Shown: in pieces, positions 45,034-56,204 of the stretch
How positions within the stretch are numbered: position 1 is the first letter of the stretch
Layout of the letters: every line of letters begins with the position of its first letter
From: Margaritifera margaritifera
Lineage: Eukaryota; Mollusca; Bivalvia; Unionida; Margaritiferidae
Length of the DNA: 64,000 bases
NCBI GenBank assembly: GCA_029931535.1
Contig: JAQPZY010001638.1
Span: 4,178,501-4,242,500 of the forward strand
Direction: 5' to 3'
Position numbers and translations under genes: made by a program
The notes under the pieces: model-generated
What the model was told of the DNA's origin: nothing
Databases searched by the model: none
The model's input: only the letters and a program-made list of their open reading frames with translations

Positions 45034-45372
45034 GTGCAACTTTTGGCAGACCTCATGATAGTGACAAATTTTATTTTGGAGCAGAGATATCCAAGAGACA
45101 GTACCTATGAGCTGTGGAAAAATGTACATAACAACCATAAAGAACAGTTTCCCAACTTGTTCAAGCTAGTTATGCATATGCCCCTTCAGACGGCAGACTG
45201 TGAAAGGGGGTTCTCATCACAGAACGATATTCATACACAGATAAGGAACAGATTAAGCTCAGAAAAAATCAGCAGATTAATGCTTATACAACTAGAGGAG
45301 ACATCTTTTGAGGATTTTGATTTCAGTACAGCTCTAACAGTGGAGGAGGAAGAAAGAGATATGGATATTTAA
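45034..45372 (+). pseudogene. hAT transposase C-terminal dimerization domain (ZNF862-like), isolated
   Basis: FPNLFKLVMHMPLQTADCER and GFSSQNDIHTQIRNRLSSEK are the hallmark of the hAT C-terminal dimerization region (TADCERGFS...N.IKT..RN). They are followed by LMLIQLEETSFEDFDFSTAL, as in ZNF862-like proteins. The catalytic RNase H-like domain upstream is missing. The frame stays open for 112 codons, so the fragment is relatively young or recently exonised. A host exon is possible but there is no splice evidence. It lies in MGME1 intron 3. Confidence 0.78.
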
Positions 45373-45538
45373 ATGTTAGGTAAATATTGAACTATGACCA
45401 TTTCCTCCTCTCGTCCCCCCCCCCCCTTTTTTTAAAAATCTACTCCCCCTTTTATTTTGGTGACAAGGGCTGAGCCCCCCCCCCCCTTAGATAAAATCCT
45501 GGCAGCATCTCCGTTATAAATGATTTTTTTTCTTACAG

Positions 45539-45688
45539 ATTGACAAGTTGAGCAATGCTATGATTGTTGTGGTTTACCCAGGGGGAGAACCAGCTAATGT
45601 ACACATGATGAACTCTGCAACTTGCCAACACTACTGGGAGCGTTGGCTGGAGAGGCTGAAAAAGTACTGGGCAATAAAGGCTCAATAG
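45539..45688 (+). CDS. MGME1: MGME1 exon 4: C-terminus
   Basis: This exon encodes residues 309-357 and the stop codon (TAG at 45686-45688). It starts in phase 0 after acceptor ttttttttcttacag. NAMIVVVYPGGEPANVHMM matches the family's GLIVVAYKDGSPAHPHFM strand. QHYWERWLERLKKYW matches the terminal helix (SQYWTKWLLRLEEY). The spliced protein is 357 residues, close to the 344 of human MGME1. An AATAAA hexamer at 45673-45678 lies inside the last codons and could act as a poly(A) signal, giving a very short 3' UTR. A 50-bp duplication follows directly. The exon sits 25 bp downstream of an hAT terminal repeat. Confidence 0.92.
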   Translation: MDKLSNAMIVVVYPGGEPANVHMMNSATCQHYWERWLERLKKYWAIKAQ

Positions 45689-45694
45689 ATGTAA

Positions 45695-45800
45695 TCAATG
45701 CATTTATAACTGTTTTGTGTTCAGAACAAAGTAAAGATATTCCAGTGATGCATTTACAACCATTTTGTGTTCAGAACAAAGTAAAGATATTCCAGTGATG
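45695..45800 (+). repeat. 50-bp tandem duplication after the MGME1 stop
   Basis: The phrase gttcagaacaaagtaaagat begins at 45719 and 45769, period 50. Two copies share 'atgcattta' and 'ttttgtgttcagaac' with few differences. If the 3' UTR is longer than the early AATAAA implies, this lies within it. Confidence 0.9.
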
Positions 45801-46269
45801 CCTTCATTACTTTTTTGAAAAAGTTTCCAACAAATATGATTATTCAGCCGACCATTGTTGCACCTTAAGCGTGGGTGCATGGGTTTCCTGGAATTTTGTG
45901 TCCTTCGACTGCCAACTCTGGTTTCCTGCAATTTTGTATCTTATATCCTCAAAACTTGACCCCTGGGCACACTTTTTAATCCAGAAAAAATATTTTAAAA
46001 ATGTGCATACTAATTTTTCTTTAGTGCATGTATTGGCACGAGCAATGGCTGAAATGGCTAAATATGATAAAAGCTGTAAGATGGCAGTTATAACCCATGT
46101 AAAACAACATACAGTATTAGGCAATCAAAATATTCGGGGTTTTATTCGATAGTCTGCCAAAATGTAGTGTAAAGTATTGGATGGCTGTTAGTGTAACATT
46201 TTTGAGGTTGAATGCACATCTATAGCAAACACAATTTAAAGGTTGAATTAATGACAAAAGGGACTACAT

Positions 46270-46715
46270 TTATACAGATACACAGTTTGTCATTTATTCA
46301 ATGAATTATTAATTTGAAAAGAAAAGTAATTCACAAAAAAATTGGGGATTATTATAAGAAATGCTGGTGGATAATGAGTGAACATTAAAGTTAAATGAGA
46401 GCCAGATCTGAAATGGAAAATTCCGTGGTGCAGCTCATTTCAAGGTGAACCAGATATTCAAATATGTCAATCTTTTGGTGAGTCACTTTAGCATTTGATA
46501 AAATGTTTATTACAAAATGTAAGTGTCCAAGGAAAATATGATAGTTCAGTGCAGACGACAAAGTTAAGATGGCAAAAATGTCACAGCAAATAAGATTGTC
46601 TCATTTTTTCGCACTCCTAGTGCATTGAGTACTATATACAATTTGCCTTTGTCCCAAAAAAATATTGTGTGTCCCCCAAATTTGGAGGACCGGGGACACA
46701 GTATTCCCTTGCCAT
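46270..46715 (-). repeat. Dispersed repeat R2 (inverted copy of R1)
   Basis: Reverse-complement match to 39398-39820, as described for R1. The pair brackets MGME1 exons 3 and 4. Confidence 0.88.
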
Positions 46716-49174
46716 TGGGATCCAAGGTACAACACTGCAGCTGGCAGTATAATGTGAATTCACTTTTATTTCAGAGGCATACATTTTGTGGATTTTATGG
46801 TTGCTATAAACCATAACTTTAACGACCCAACAAACTGTGATAAATTTTGAAAACAAACAGGACCCCCTTCCCCATCACAGACCAGCCTCCTTACAATTTT
46901 ACCATCAGAATTACTGAAATGACCCTAAAATTACAGACTCGAGAAACAATAGGAAAAAACAAAATATGATTGTTGTGGTCAGATCCTGATATTGGCTTGT
47001 CTGGGTTCCAGGTTTTCATATTAGACTCAGTTGAGTTGGTCGGGGAACCACACTTACAGGGGGTACCTTGAAGGCTTTCTTCATGCAAAATGCCTGCATG
47101 AACAATATTTTGCTGTTGTAGGATCTTAAATTGTCATCCAAGAAACGAAAACATATTGAAGTCGAAGGGCAATCGGCCATTAAAAAGTCCCAACAGTGGG
47201 CACATGTATGAAAAAAAGAATATTAACATACTTGGCCATGCAGGAAATAAAGCAGAAAAGGTGATAGATGCATTTATTGCAGATTATATCTTGTAGATTT
47301 GAGTATTATCCATGGAAGGGAAGATGATGGCTACCATAATGTTAATTTTGTATTGTTTGCAGTTTGACTCGACTTGCAAGCAAGTATATAGGGTATCTTT
47401 TTTCTCAATATACACTGTACAACTTGCACTTTATATTATATGCTGTACAACTTGCACTTTATATTATGCTGGTTGTTTAAGGTCTAACAATCTCTGTTAT
47501 TATACTCTCAACAGTTCACAGGTTGGCATAAGGTGGTATTTCATGTGGAGAAACCAGACAAAACATTAAGGATGATTAAAGTCTGCACACAGAAATTCCA
47601 GGTCCCAGGGCTAAGCAGTCGCGGGCCCCAAAACTAGTCTAATTGTATATAAAAACCTATGTACCATTTTGCAATTGCCCCCCTCCCCCCGAGGACAGTC
47701 TCTTTTAAAATGTTGGAGTATATAACTTTTTGAAAATGTTATGTTTTTACATAGCTTAGGATCCAATCAATCCAGAACCACTAGGAAACTATAGGTTGGT
47801 GTGTATTTTGTTTCCCTACACATAGTTGAATATATGTTTACAAGTGTCGTTACATGGACAAGTGTGGGATAAAAGTACCCCGTCACTAGTTGTCAACAAA
47901 ATATTACCAAACGAGCTTTATAAAATTCATCAAATTTGCACAGGTTGAAGATCATAGTTTCATCTTCTCAAATACGCAGAAAAGCACATGTTGGCGAGTG
48001 AATTTTTTCAGTATGACAATTATTGACATTGCACCTATTTTCCACAATAGATGGCCAATTTACAGCAGGTCATAGACTGCTGACGATTTCCCATGGTTTC
48101 ATTTACTTTTCATTGACTTTATCATTTTCTTTCACATGACTTTTATTGTGATTATTAACATTGTATATTGTCTTGTTGCTAAGACCTTAAACGAGTTTAA
48201 TTTCCCATATTCTACATTAATATTTAAAAGAATTATGGGTCCCTGATTGCCTGTCCTCCTGACTTTGGTTTATGCAGCATTAGTTTACCAAGACTTAATG
48301 CAATTCATCCAGATTTAGCATGCAGCTTTATATTAATGAGATCTTGAAAGAGTAGGATTTCCAGTATTCCACATCATCATTTAGAGGACTTATAGCCCCT
48401 AAATGCCCATTCTCCTTTGTTTTCCAACACAAGTTCCTCTGTTTAAGGCCTTGCGGAGCAAATTGTAGTAAGCAGGCCCCTTTGTGATGCACCCATTGTT
48501 AAATAGCTCTAGTTCTGGTTATATTTGGGAGAAATAAAATTGCAGCAAAAAAATTTGGACTTTAATGATGCGACACAAGATAACTTGAACAAAAATAAAA
48601 ATAAAGTTTCAAAAATTCATTTTATATAAAATTTTCATTATAAGAGAGGTGAATATTATATAAAACATTGCAAGGGACCTTGTGATATGCTTTGTTAATC
48701 TGATATTTCATTACATCTGTCTTTGTTAAAAATGGAGTCAACAGTGCATCCAATCTCTCCATCTATATATATCTCGAGCCTCTAAAAACCCTTGTATATG
48801 CTGGATATGTTCAACGGTAACAATATTTTGAGTGAATGCAAAATACTTGTCAGACATCCATAGTTGTTAACATCAATCTTATTTTTTTTTTTTTATATAT
48901 ATTTAAGTTCAAAACTAAAATCAATTAATTGTAAACTTCTTATCGGTCAAAACAAGAAAGGTATGGCAAATCTCCATATGATATGTGTCAAACCGCCTTG
49001 TGCATTGGTCATAATTGCTACCTAATCCTGGCTTCGCACTTCCACCAACAAAGCAGATTAAGGTATACAGTGCATTTTTTTTTTTGTAGAACATGTCAAT
49101 ACACGTGCCTTTTCCACATCAATTGTGCTAGTTTTAAATCACTTTTAGTGTCGTGCTCTGGAAGTTGCTTCATC
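46716..49174. other. Intergenic stretch 3' of MGME1, minor repeats only
   Basis: No gene is recognised. A short tandem duplication ('gtacaacttgcactttatat', near 47425-47470) is present. A 'gcaagtatata' phrase near 47380 shares a context with 54530-54550. Confidence 0.4.
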
Positions 49175-51110
49175 GAAAGTGATCTCAACTTCCAGCTTGG
49201 CCACCGTGGCAGCCATCTTGAAAATCTTGTTATTGCTTCTCCTGAATGGAAAGTCATGTAGACATGGGGTTTTCATCAGAAGATTTTTTATGATGTCTAG
49301 CTGGTTCTAAATTAACATGGTGCCAATCTGGCTGCCATGGTAGCCATCTTGAAAATCTTGTTATTGCTACTCCTGAACAAAAAGTCGTGTTTGCATAGGA
49401 TTTTCACTGGAAGACTTCTTATGATGTTTAATTGGTCCTAAATGAAATTTGAGCTGCCCGAGCATCCAATATGGCCACCATAGCAGCCATCCTAAAAATC
49501 TTATTTTCGCTACTCCACTGGAAAGGATGGTCATATCAACCTGGGGTTTTCAATAAAAAAATTATGATATTTAGTTGGTGCTAAATGAAAATGGTGGCAA
49601 TGTGACATCCATTATGTTGACCACAGCAGCCATCTTGAAAATCTTGTTATTGCTACTCCTCCTGAATGGAAAGATATATCAGTATAGGGTTTTTGTTGGA
49701 AGACTTATGGCGTCTAGTTGGTCTTGAATAAAAATTGTGCCGATCTGATGTCCAATATGGCCATCACAGCAGCTATATTGAAAATCATATTGTTACTTCT
49801 CCTAGATGGAAAGTCATATCCATGTTGGATTTGCAGCATAATACTTTTTATTATGTCTAATTGGTTCTAAATGAACATGGTGCCAATCTGGCGTCCAGTA
49901 TGGCCACCATGGTAACCACCTTGAAAATCATGTTATTGCTACTCCTAAATGGAACGTCATATGGAGTTTTGACTCGAAGACTAATTATGATATCTAATTG
50001 GTCCTGAATGATAATGGTGCCAATCTGACCTTGTATATGGCTGCCACAATGAACATATTGAAAATTGTGTCTCCAATTCTTCTGAATGACTGGTCATATC
50101 AACTTGAGGTTTTCACAAAGTCTTCTAATGGTGTCTAGTTTGCCCTAAATGTTAATGGTACCAATCTTACATCCAATATGGCTGCCACAGGGCTAGTTTG
50201 AAAATCTTGTCACTCAAGAATATCAGAGATTGTTTCAACACTCGGCAGTTAAAAGAAGAAATGGTGTTTAGAAATTGTGGACATTCATTTCGGACAGTAG
50301 AGTGTCAGTCCCTTCTGGGAAATCATTTATATATAAGCTTACTGTGGACTTGATACACATGTTTGCATTTTTATACACCAATACATCTGATTTTTGGTGG
50401 AGTATATAATACTATAACGTTTTTGCTCCGTTGACTTTTCCTTTTACTCAAAATAACGTAAGTTCTACAAAACCTACTTTTGCCAGTCTTTACATGCAAG
50501 TTTTTGATGAAAGAAAGCCAGCTATCATTTTTGGGGTCAAAAGGTCAGTGAAAGAAGAAAAATGGTACACAGACCATAACATTAGTTCAATATCACAGAC
50601 CTGCTCCAAACTTTGTGGATGGCTTGTACCTGTGGGATGGAAACACCTGTAGATTTTCTAACATTTTTTTTGGTCAGCAGTCGAGATCACTGTGACAGAA
50701 GGAAAAGACCATTGATTTTGGAGTCAAAAGTTCAAGGTCATGGACTCAAAGAAGAAAAATGTTCTCTGCACAAAAATTTTAATTCTCAACAGTGAACCTT
50801 CACCAAAGTTTGTGGATGAATTGCATGGGTAATTTGGGGACAAAAGCTCACTGATAGAAAAATCACTTTTGCATCATAGCTTCAGTTCCAGACCACATAC
50901 CTTGACCAAAGTTTGTGGAGGGCTTACACTTCAGTTACAGAAAAGGCCTATTTTGATGCTGAGGTTGGAGGTTAGTCAACTCATTTTACAAAAATGTTGT
51001 CAGACCAGCCACACGATGGAAAGAAAATGGCATTTTAATGGCGGTAATATATTTTACCTGCCACTAATGCATTGCTTACCTTTACCAGAACACAAGTCCC
51101 CATGTCCAAG
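49175..51110 (+). repeat. Element with internal tandem arrays, alpha-3 plus a second unit type
   Basis: From 49190 to about 50230 runs a third alpha array of about seven to eight units, with the same landmarks ('gcagccatcttgaaaatctt', 'ttgctactcctcctgaatgg', 'ggttttcac') and the same tail phrase (agtagagtgtcagtcccttc, about 50297). It continues into about three units of roughly 200 bp marked by 'ccaaagtttgtggatggctt' and 'tcactg...gaaga..aaaatg' (50560-51000). Orientation is the same as the arrays at 2.9 and 8.6 kb. Confidence 0.7.
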
Positions 51111-52129
51111 ATAAAAAATGCCCTCCTCCATGTATGGAATGTATTGATCAAGTGATAATTCCTATAGTCCTCACTACATTTTAGGGTAATTTGAGTTCTC
51201 CTGATAGTGTTTAGGTGTCTTTTTGTACCATTCTAATCTAGCCATGCTTTTATTATTTGTGTTCATACTCTTTATTCCAGTAACAGGTCAATCTTCTAGC
51301 TGTTTTTGAAACCAGATTCATTGTGTTTTTGCATATATATTTCTCTTTCAGAGTTTATAAAGAAAAATTATTACTCCATATAGAATAAAAAGAAAATGCC
51401 AGCTACTTCTCAGTCTCCTCTTCCTGATTTTTTTTAGTCATGTGCATCCTTCTGGATCCTGTTTCTCAGAATTTAGTAATCTGTAGATGAGACTATTTTT
51501 ACTTAAAACTGTCATATATTACTGTTAATTATTGCCAAAAAATAAGTGGATTTTCCCAATCATCCTTTCAAAGCCTGGCTTTCAGACTAAAATACAAAGG
51601 GAATTTGAAATCTACTCCATTTATTGGCCTTTGCAAGTCATTCTGAACCTGCCATTTTACCCAAGGCAAATCATGCAAGATGCAAGAAATTTTATTTAAT
51701 GTCAGTAGTCTGTGTAACATAAAAACACTAGCTCTGGACGAGCCATTTTACTGACATGACATAATACAAATACTTATATATCAGCAGACAGGTACACAGT
51801 ACATATTTACAAGGAAACAATACACATTGGAAACGTGATAATGCCAACAGTAACAGCAGATTAAAAGATGGAGACGAGAGTATATAATGTGCAAATATAC
51901 ATTTTTGTTTTAAAAATTTTTGAACGTACATGTATTTGAAAATTTAGACCAGAAATATGACCATTTTATTGTTAAAAGCATGTACAAAAAGCCATATTTA
52001 TTAATGGAGAAATCAACAAATGAGGGGTGCTAAAAGTTAAAATTAAAGCTTTCAGAAACTTTTTTGTTTTTAATCTAAGAAAGTAATTAACATCAGCATT
52101 ATAGTAGCAGGATTTAGACCAGAGAAACC
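51111..52129. other. Intergenic stretch, nothing recognised
   Basis: No gene, TIR or repeat could be supported in this roughly 1 kb. Confidence 0.4.
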
Positions 52130-52990
52130 CAGTGAAATTGGTAACCTAAAACTGACTTGCTGCTGACTGCGAAATAGAAAGACGTGAAGCACATTTATAG
52201 TGAAGCCCTGAAAATGTCCGAATCAGCCTGCTGAATTCTTTGAAAACAGATTATTCTCAGTTTGTTGGACAGTCTGTTCCACTCTTGTAGCTTCAAATTT
52301 AAATGATGGCTTACCATACCTTGTGGTCTTTACCATGGTATTGTTGACAAATTTTGGTGTCTAAGATTATAGTTGCAGTTTTTTAATGTGACCAGATTAC
52401 ACAAGTAATTAGGTGTTTTCTTGTGAAGTATCTTGTATACGTCAGTTGCCATATATCTTAATATACTGATATGTAGAGTAGGAAGATTTGCTTTTCTTAA
52501 AAGAGTCATATGAGCTATTAAAATCATTTAACACTAATTTGAATGCCTTGTATACTGTATTTTTTCCATTTTGTCACAATTTTGTTTGCTACAGAAATGC
52601 CATAAAAGAGAGCAGTAGTTGAAGTTTGACTTTATAAAGCATTTGTAGATCAATAGCCGAGTATAGGTGGACAAATAGTGGTTGAGACATTGCAAAATGT
52701 TTAAATTGTCTTGCTGCTTTTTGACAGATCGATGTGTGGTTGCTAAAATTTAGCTGAGTCAATAACTACTTCAAAGAGTTTCAAACCATCCTCACAGGTT
52801 AATTTGTAAATTAAATCTTAAATACAATTAAATACTCTAAATCTATACTTTTACAGGTAAATCTTCTATGGTGAAATTGGATACATTTTGCACATTTTTG
52901 CCAAGAAAAGTGGCTTGGAATTTCTGGGGGTTTGCTTGCATACCACTGGCTGCAAACCAGTCGGTCAACTAAATGTAAAAGTCAGACTTT
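52130..52990 (-). pseudogene. Non-LTR retrotransposon 3' fragment (RT C-terminal part)
   Basis: On the minus strand, LTDWFAASGMQANPQKFQAT (about 52970-52910) matches the A..WF..N.M..NP.KF block after the RT active site. LLIYKCFIKSNFNYCSLLWH (about 52650-52590) and RYMATDVYKILHKKTPNYLC (open frame 52330-52527) are the conserved C-terminal segments of jockey/CR1-like ORF2. Frames are broken and a 26-bp repeated motif with AT-rich sequence interrupts it near 52800-52855. It is truncated at its 5' end. Confidence 0.78.
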
Positions 52991-55844
52991 GTTAATTATG
53001 TAGTTGGTCACCTGATGATGATAACTGCATTAAGCCTGATAGACAGTTAAAAGTGCAGATTGGAAACATTGATAAGTACTGATAGCAGTTAACTTGATAA
53101 CATTTTATAATGACAATTGCAGAATCTGTGTTATATGTAACTGAAGATTTAAAATTTGGGTGATTCATGGAACAAATTAGAAGATTTGCCAGTGGCCAAA
53201 TGAAGAATTTCTGATCACAATAACTGCCACCTATGGTGATTAAGGCATCACTAGTATGACCTACAGACTCTGAACCAGGTAACTGGACCAGTCAAAATAA
53301 AATGGAATACAGAATGAATGCTAATGAAACGATGAAGGATAAATGAAAACAATGAAAAATGAATGTGAAAATTGATTATTTTCAGGCTGCCGCCAAATTT
53401 CCATCATCAAAAGCGCTTTCCCCCTGACATGGATCAGTTACTTGTGATGCAAAATTAGGAATTTCTCATTTGAAATATAGAACACCTATAGGACTTTTAA
53501 AAAATTAAAATAAAATATAGATTAATTATAGGACACAAACTGAATATTTTTCCAATCTGAAAAAGAAAAATATACACCTCAGAATCAAGACAACAACAGA
53601 CTCCTCCCCTTGCACCTGTCCAACAAGGCATAAATGGACAAAGTACATTTTATTATGTAGATAAACTCTATTCAACAGATTTGAAGATATTCAAAATTTG
53701 ACAGGTTGCACAGAACTAAACGGAAAGTTGGCATAGCCCAAAAATGAAAGGTTGAAAATATCTAAAATATAGGAATTATAGGATAATTTTTATAAAATAT
53801 ATGACTTTTAGAATCCTGTATTTTTTATAAGAATTATAGGACAAACAGGATCCATGCAGTGATAATCCAGGGTCAGATTCTTTACACTGACAATTTTTCA
53901 TTCCTTACAAACCAAAACATTGTATTTGTATAGGCAAACATAACAACTGTCATTGACATCAATATTAGTGGTTGTATCTGGTGTAATAATTTTTTATTTT
54001 AAAAAAATTAATAAAATTTGCTGACAAATACTCTAAATCTATACTTTTACATTTATTGCAGTTGTGGTTATATATTTTTTTTTATCATAAATTCAATGCA
54101 ACTATTCAACACAACCATCCCAACTGCCATATTAGTTTTCAATAGAGCAGTGGACATATGATGGACCCTATTCACAAATAAACAGATGACAGTGACATCT
54201 AGAAACTGAATTACTTGCATAATTTACACAAAGTGGCTATGAGTGCCTTATTATTGTATACCATTATCTAGCCCAGCTAGTAATTTGTATCGTACAGTTC
54301 AATTTGTGCGAAGACTTGAATGTCAAAAGACCACATTGTTTTTGCACTTGTTTTCGATTATTCCATCTCTCCTCACTCCAATGAATTAGTCACAATCCCC
54401 AGGGACTTGGGCAAAGAGCAGATCTGGGTCTATGCTGTTTGTTTGGAGTGATCAGTAGAACGAACATAGACCCTGATCTGTCAGCGCATTATGTGAAGGA
54501 AATCAGGGTCGATGTTGTTTGCAGATGGACTCAACTTGTATGCAAGTATATACTGTATATTTTAGAAAAATTATGTGCAGAAGAGTGCATTACCCTTAAG
54601 AGAAGACAATGAAAAATATAAACCTATGGCTATTGGAAGGTGCAAGAGGCCTCCATTGTGAAAAATAATACATGATTAACCATGATTGGTCAGTCTTAAG
54701 ATCCTTAAGCCTTTTTATGTTTATGCCCCTCCGTGATTGGTAAGGTATATAGTGTTACCCTTGAAAGTCAATATGCCCATCACACCTTTAAAGTTTTGTG
54801 CTTGAGTCGTATATTAGACACTGTGGAAGGGCATTCATGTTCCATTTCAATTTTCTTTAAAGTTTATCAAAGAATAAGCTGTTGTAAATGCTTTACATAC
54901 AGCGCATTGCACTCAACTTTTTGTTTCTCCACACATCACTGTTTTAGTTGAGAGTCGAGAAAAGTCCCTCCACCATCTCTCCATGCATTCTGATGGAGCT
55001 GCCGAAGTTTCATGCAGAGAATAGCTCTGCTCAAACGGCTTTCTTAATTCACAAGCACCGCTCACTGCAGAGTTCAAGTAGTGTAGATAAAATGGGCATG
55101 GTTTACTGTTTATGACCCCAGCAAACAATCGCTAAAGATTTTCATTGAGAGAGAGAGAATGTTGGAGATATGTTGTACTACATCTTTGAAAAGAATGACA
55201 AATGTTGAACAGTTTTTTTACCACACCAGAATTAAATCAAAACACAATTGAACATGTTCTGATAGTTATTGAATGCATTCTCTTTCACGAGGAGTTTACT
55301 TACATTTTTATACTAATAATACATGATCATTGAGTTAATTTTAAATGAACATTTGCTAGTTCTCATGTATAATGTACAATGTCTTTCAACATCCGATTAC
55401 AAAAGGGTCATTAAAACTTAATAAAGCACAGTTCTAGCAGTTGCTGAATAAAGATAATAAAGAACATTTATACAACCATGTACTATTCTGGAACATATGT
55501 ATGACGACAATGAGTTTAGTTCATTATCTGATTTAATTTCTAGATCTGGTGAAAAACAAGATCCATGCACTAAACAGCATGTGTGTATGAGCATGTACAG
55601 TATATGTTAGTCTCGGGTATGAGAGAGATAATTTAGATGTGCAAAATTAATTAATCAAAAATTTTACACTTTCACCATTTTACCACATTAAAAATGTAAA
55701 CTACCGGTATTTAGTTCCACATGTAAACTTGTAGAAGATGAACAAATTGTTTACCTATAGCAGCTCTCCCACTGGTTTGTTTTCTTTGCCACTGAGGTGT
55801 TAATTTCTCCAAAGTGGTGACAATAAACAATGATTTTTCTTTGG
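52991..55844. other. Intergenic stretch; short direct repeats only
   Basis: Contains an exact 26-bp match (starting 54026) to 52830-52855 and several 'aattatagga' motifs at 53480-53850. A pair of partly inverted 'gatctgggtctatgctgttt' and 'aacatagaccctgatctg' phrases lies at about 54420-54480. No gene was recognised. Confidence 0.4.
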
Positions 55845-55997
55845 TTTGGCTTAGTATTTTACAGTGCAGCAACACATATTGGTTATTTAGTGCCGAGGCA
55901 ATTGGAGTAAAGTGTCTTGTCCAAGGAAACAACGGTATTGAACCCACTCCATTTCGGTCGTGAGTCTGTCAAGCTAACTACTGAGACCCGGTGGCTA
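55845..55997 (-). mobile_element. tRNA-derived SINE, minus orientation
   Basis: The complement shows a GTAGCCACCGGGTCTCAGTA head, a GGGTTCAATACC B-box-like motif and the core CCTTGGACAAGACACTTTAC. A TAAATAACC tail with TGTAAAATAC follows. Same family layout as the copies at 40.8 and 60.9 kb. Confidence 0.75.
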
Positions 55998-56204
55998 CTA
56001 TAAACAAGGATAGGTGAGCAGTGTTTATTTCATTGAATGAGCATTGGATTGAATCTTATGTCTACAAGCTACTCATTCATTTGACTGGTGTAACAAAAAA
56101 ATCAATGAGAGGAAGAACTAAATAATTTAATAGCTCATAGGTTCTTACTTCTATCAATCTACCAATGAGATGACAAGGTACACATAGGCTATGATACGAC
56201 TACT

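Larger units (their letters stand above)
44036..45513 (+). mobile_element. hAT-type DNA transposon relic abutting MGME1 exon 4
   Basis: The left end CAGAGATGCTGCCAGG and the complement of the right end (CGGAGATGCTGCCAGG, ending at 45513) are inverted repeats. A TTATA pentamer flanks both sides; a full 8-bp hAT duplication is not preserved. Inside is an hAT C-terminal dimerization domain and a nested piggyBac-like fragment. The right part contains long C-runs (45416-45428 and 45475-45486). Only 25 bp separate the element end from the first base of exon 4. Confidence 0.72.
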
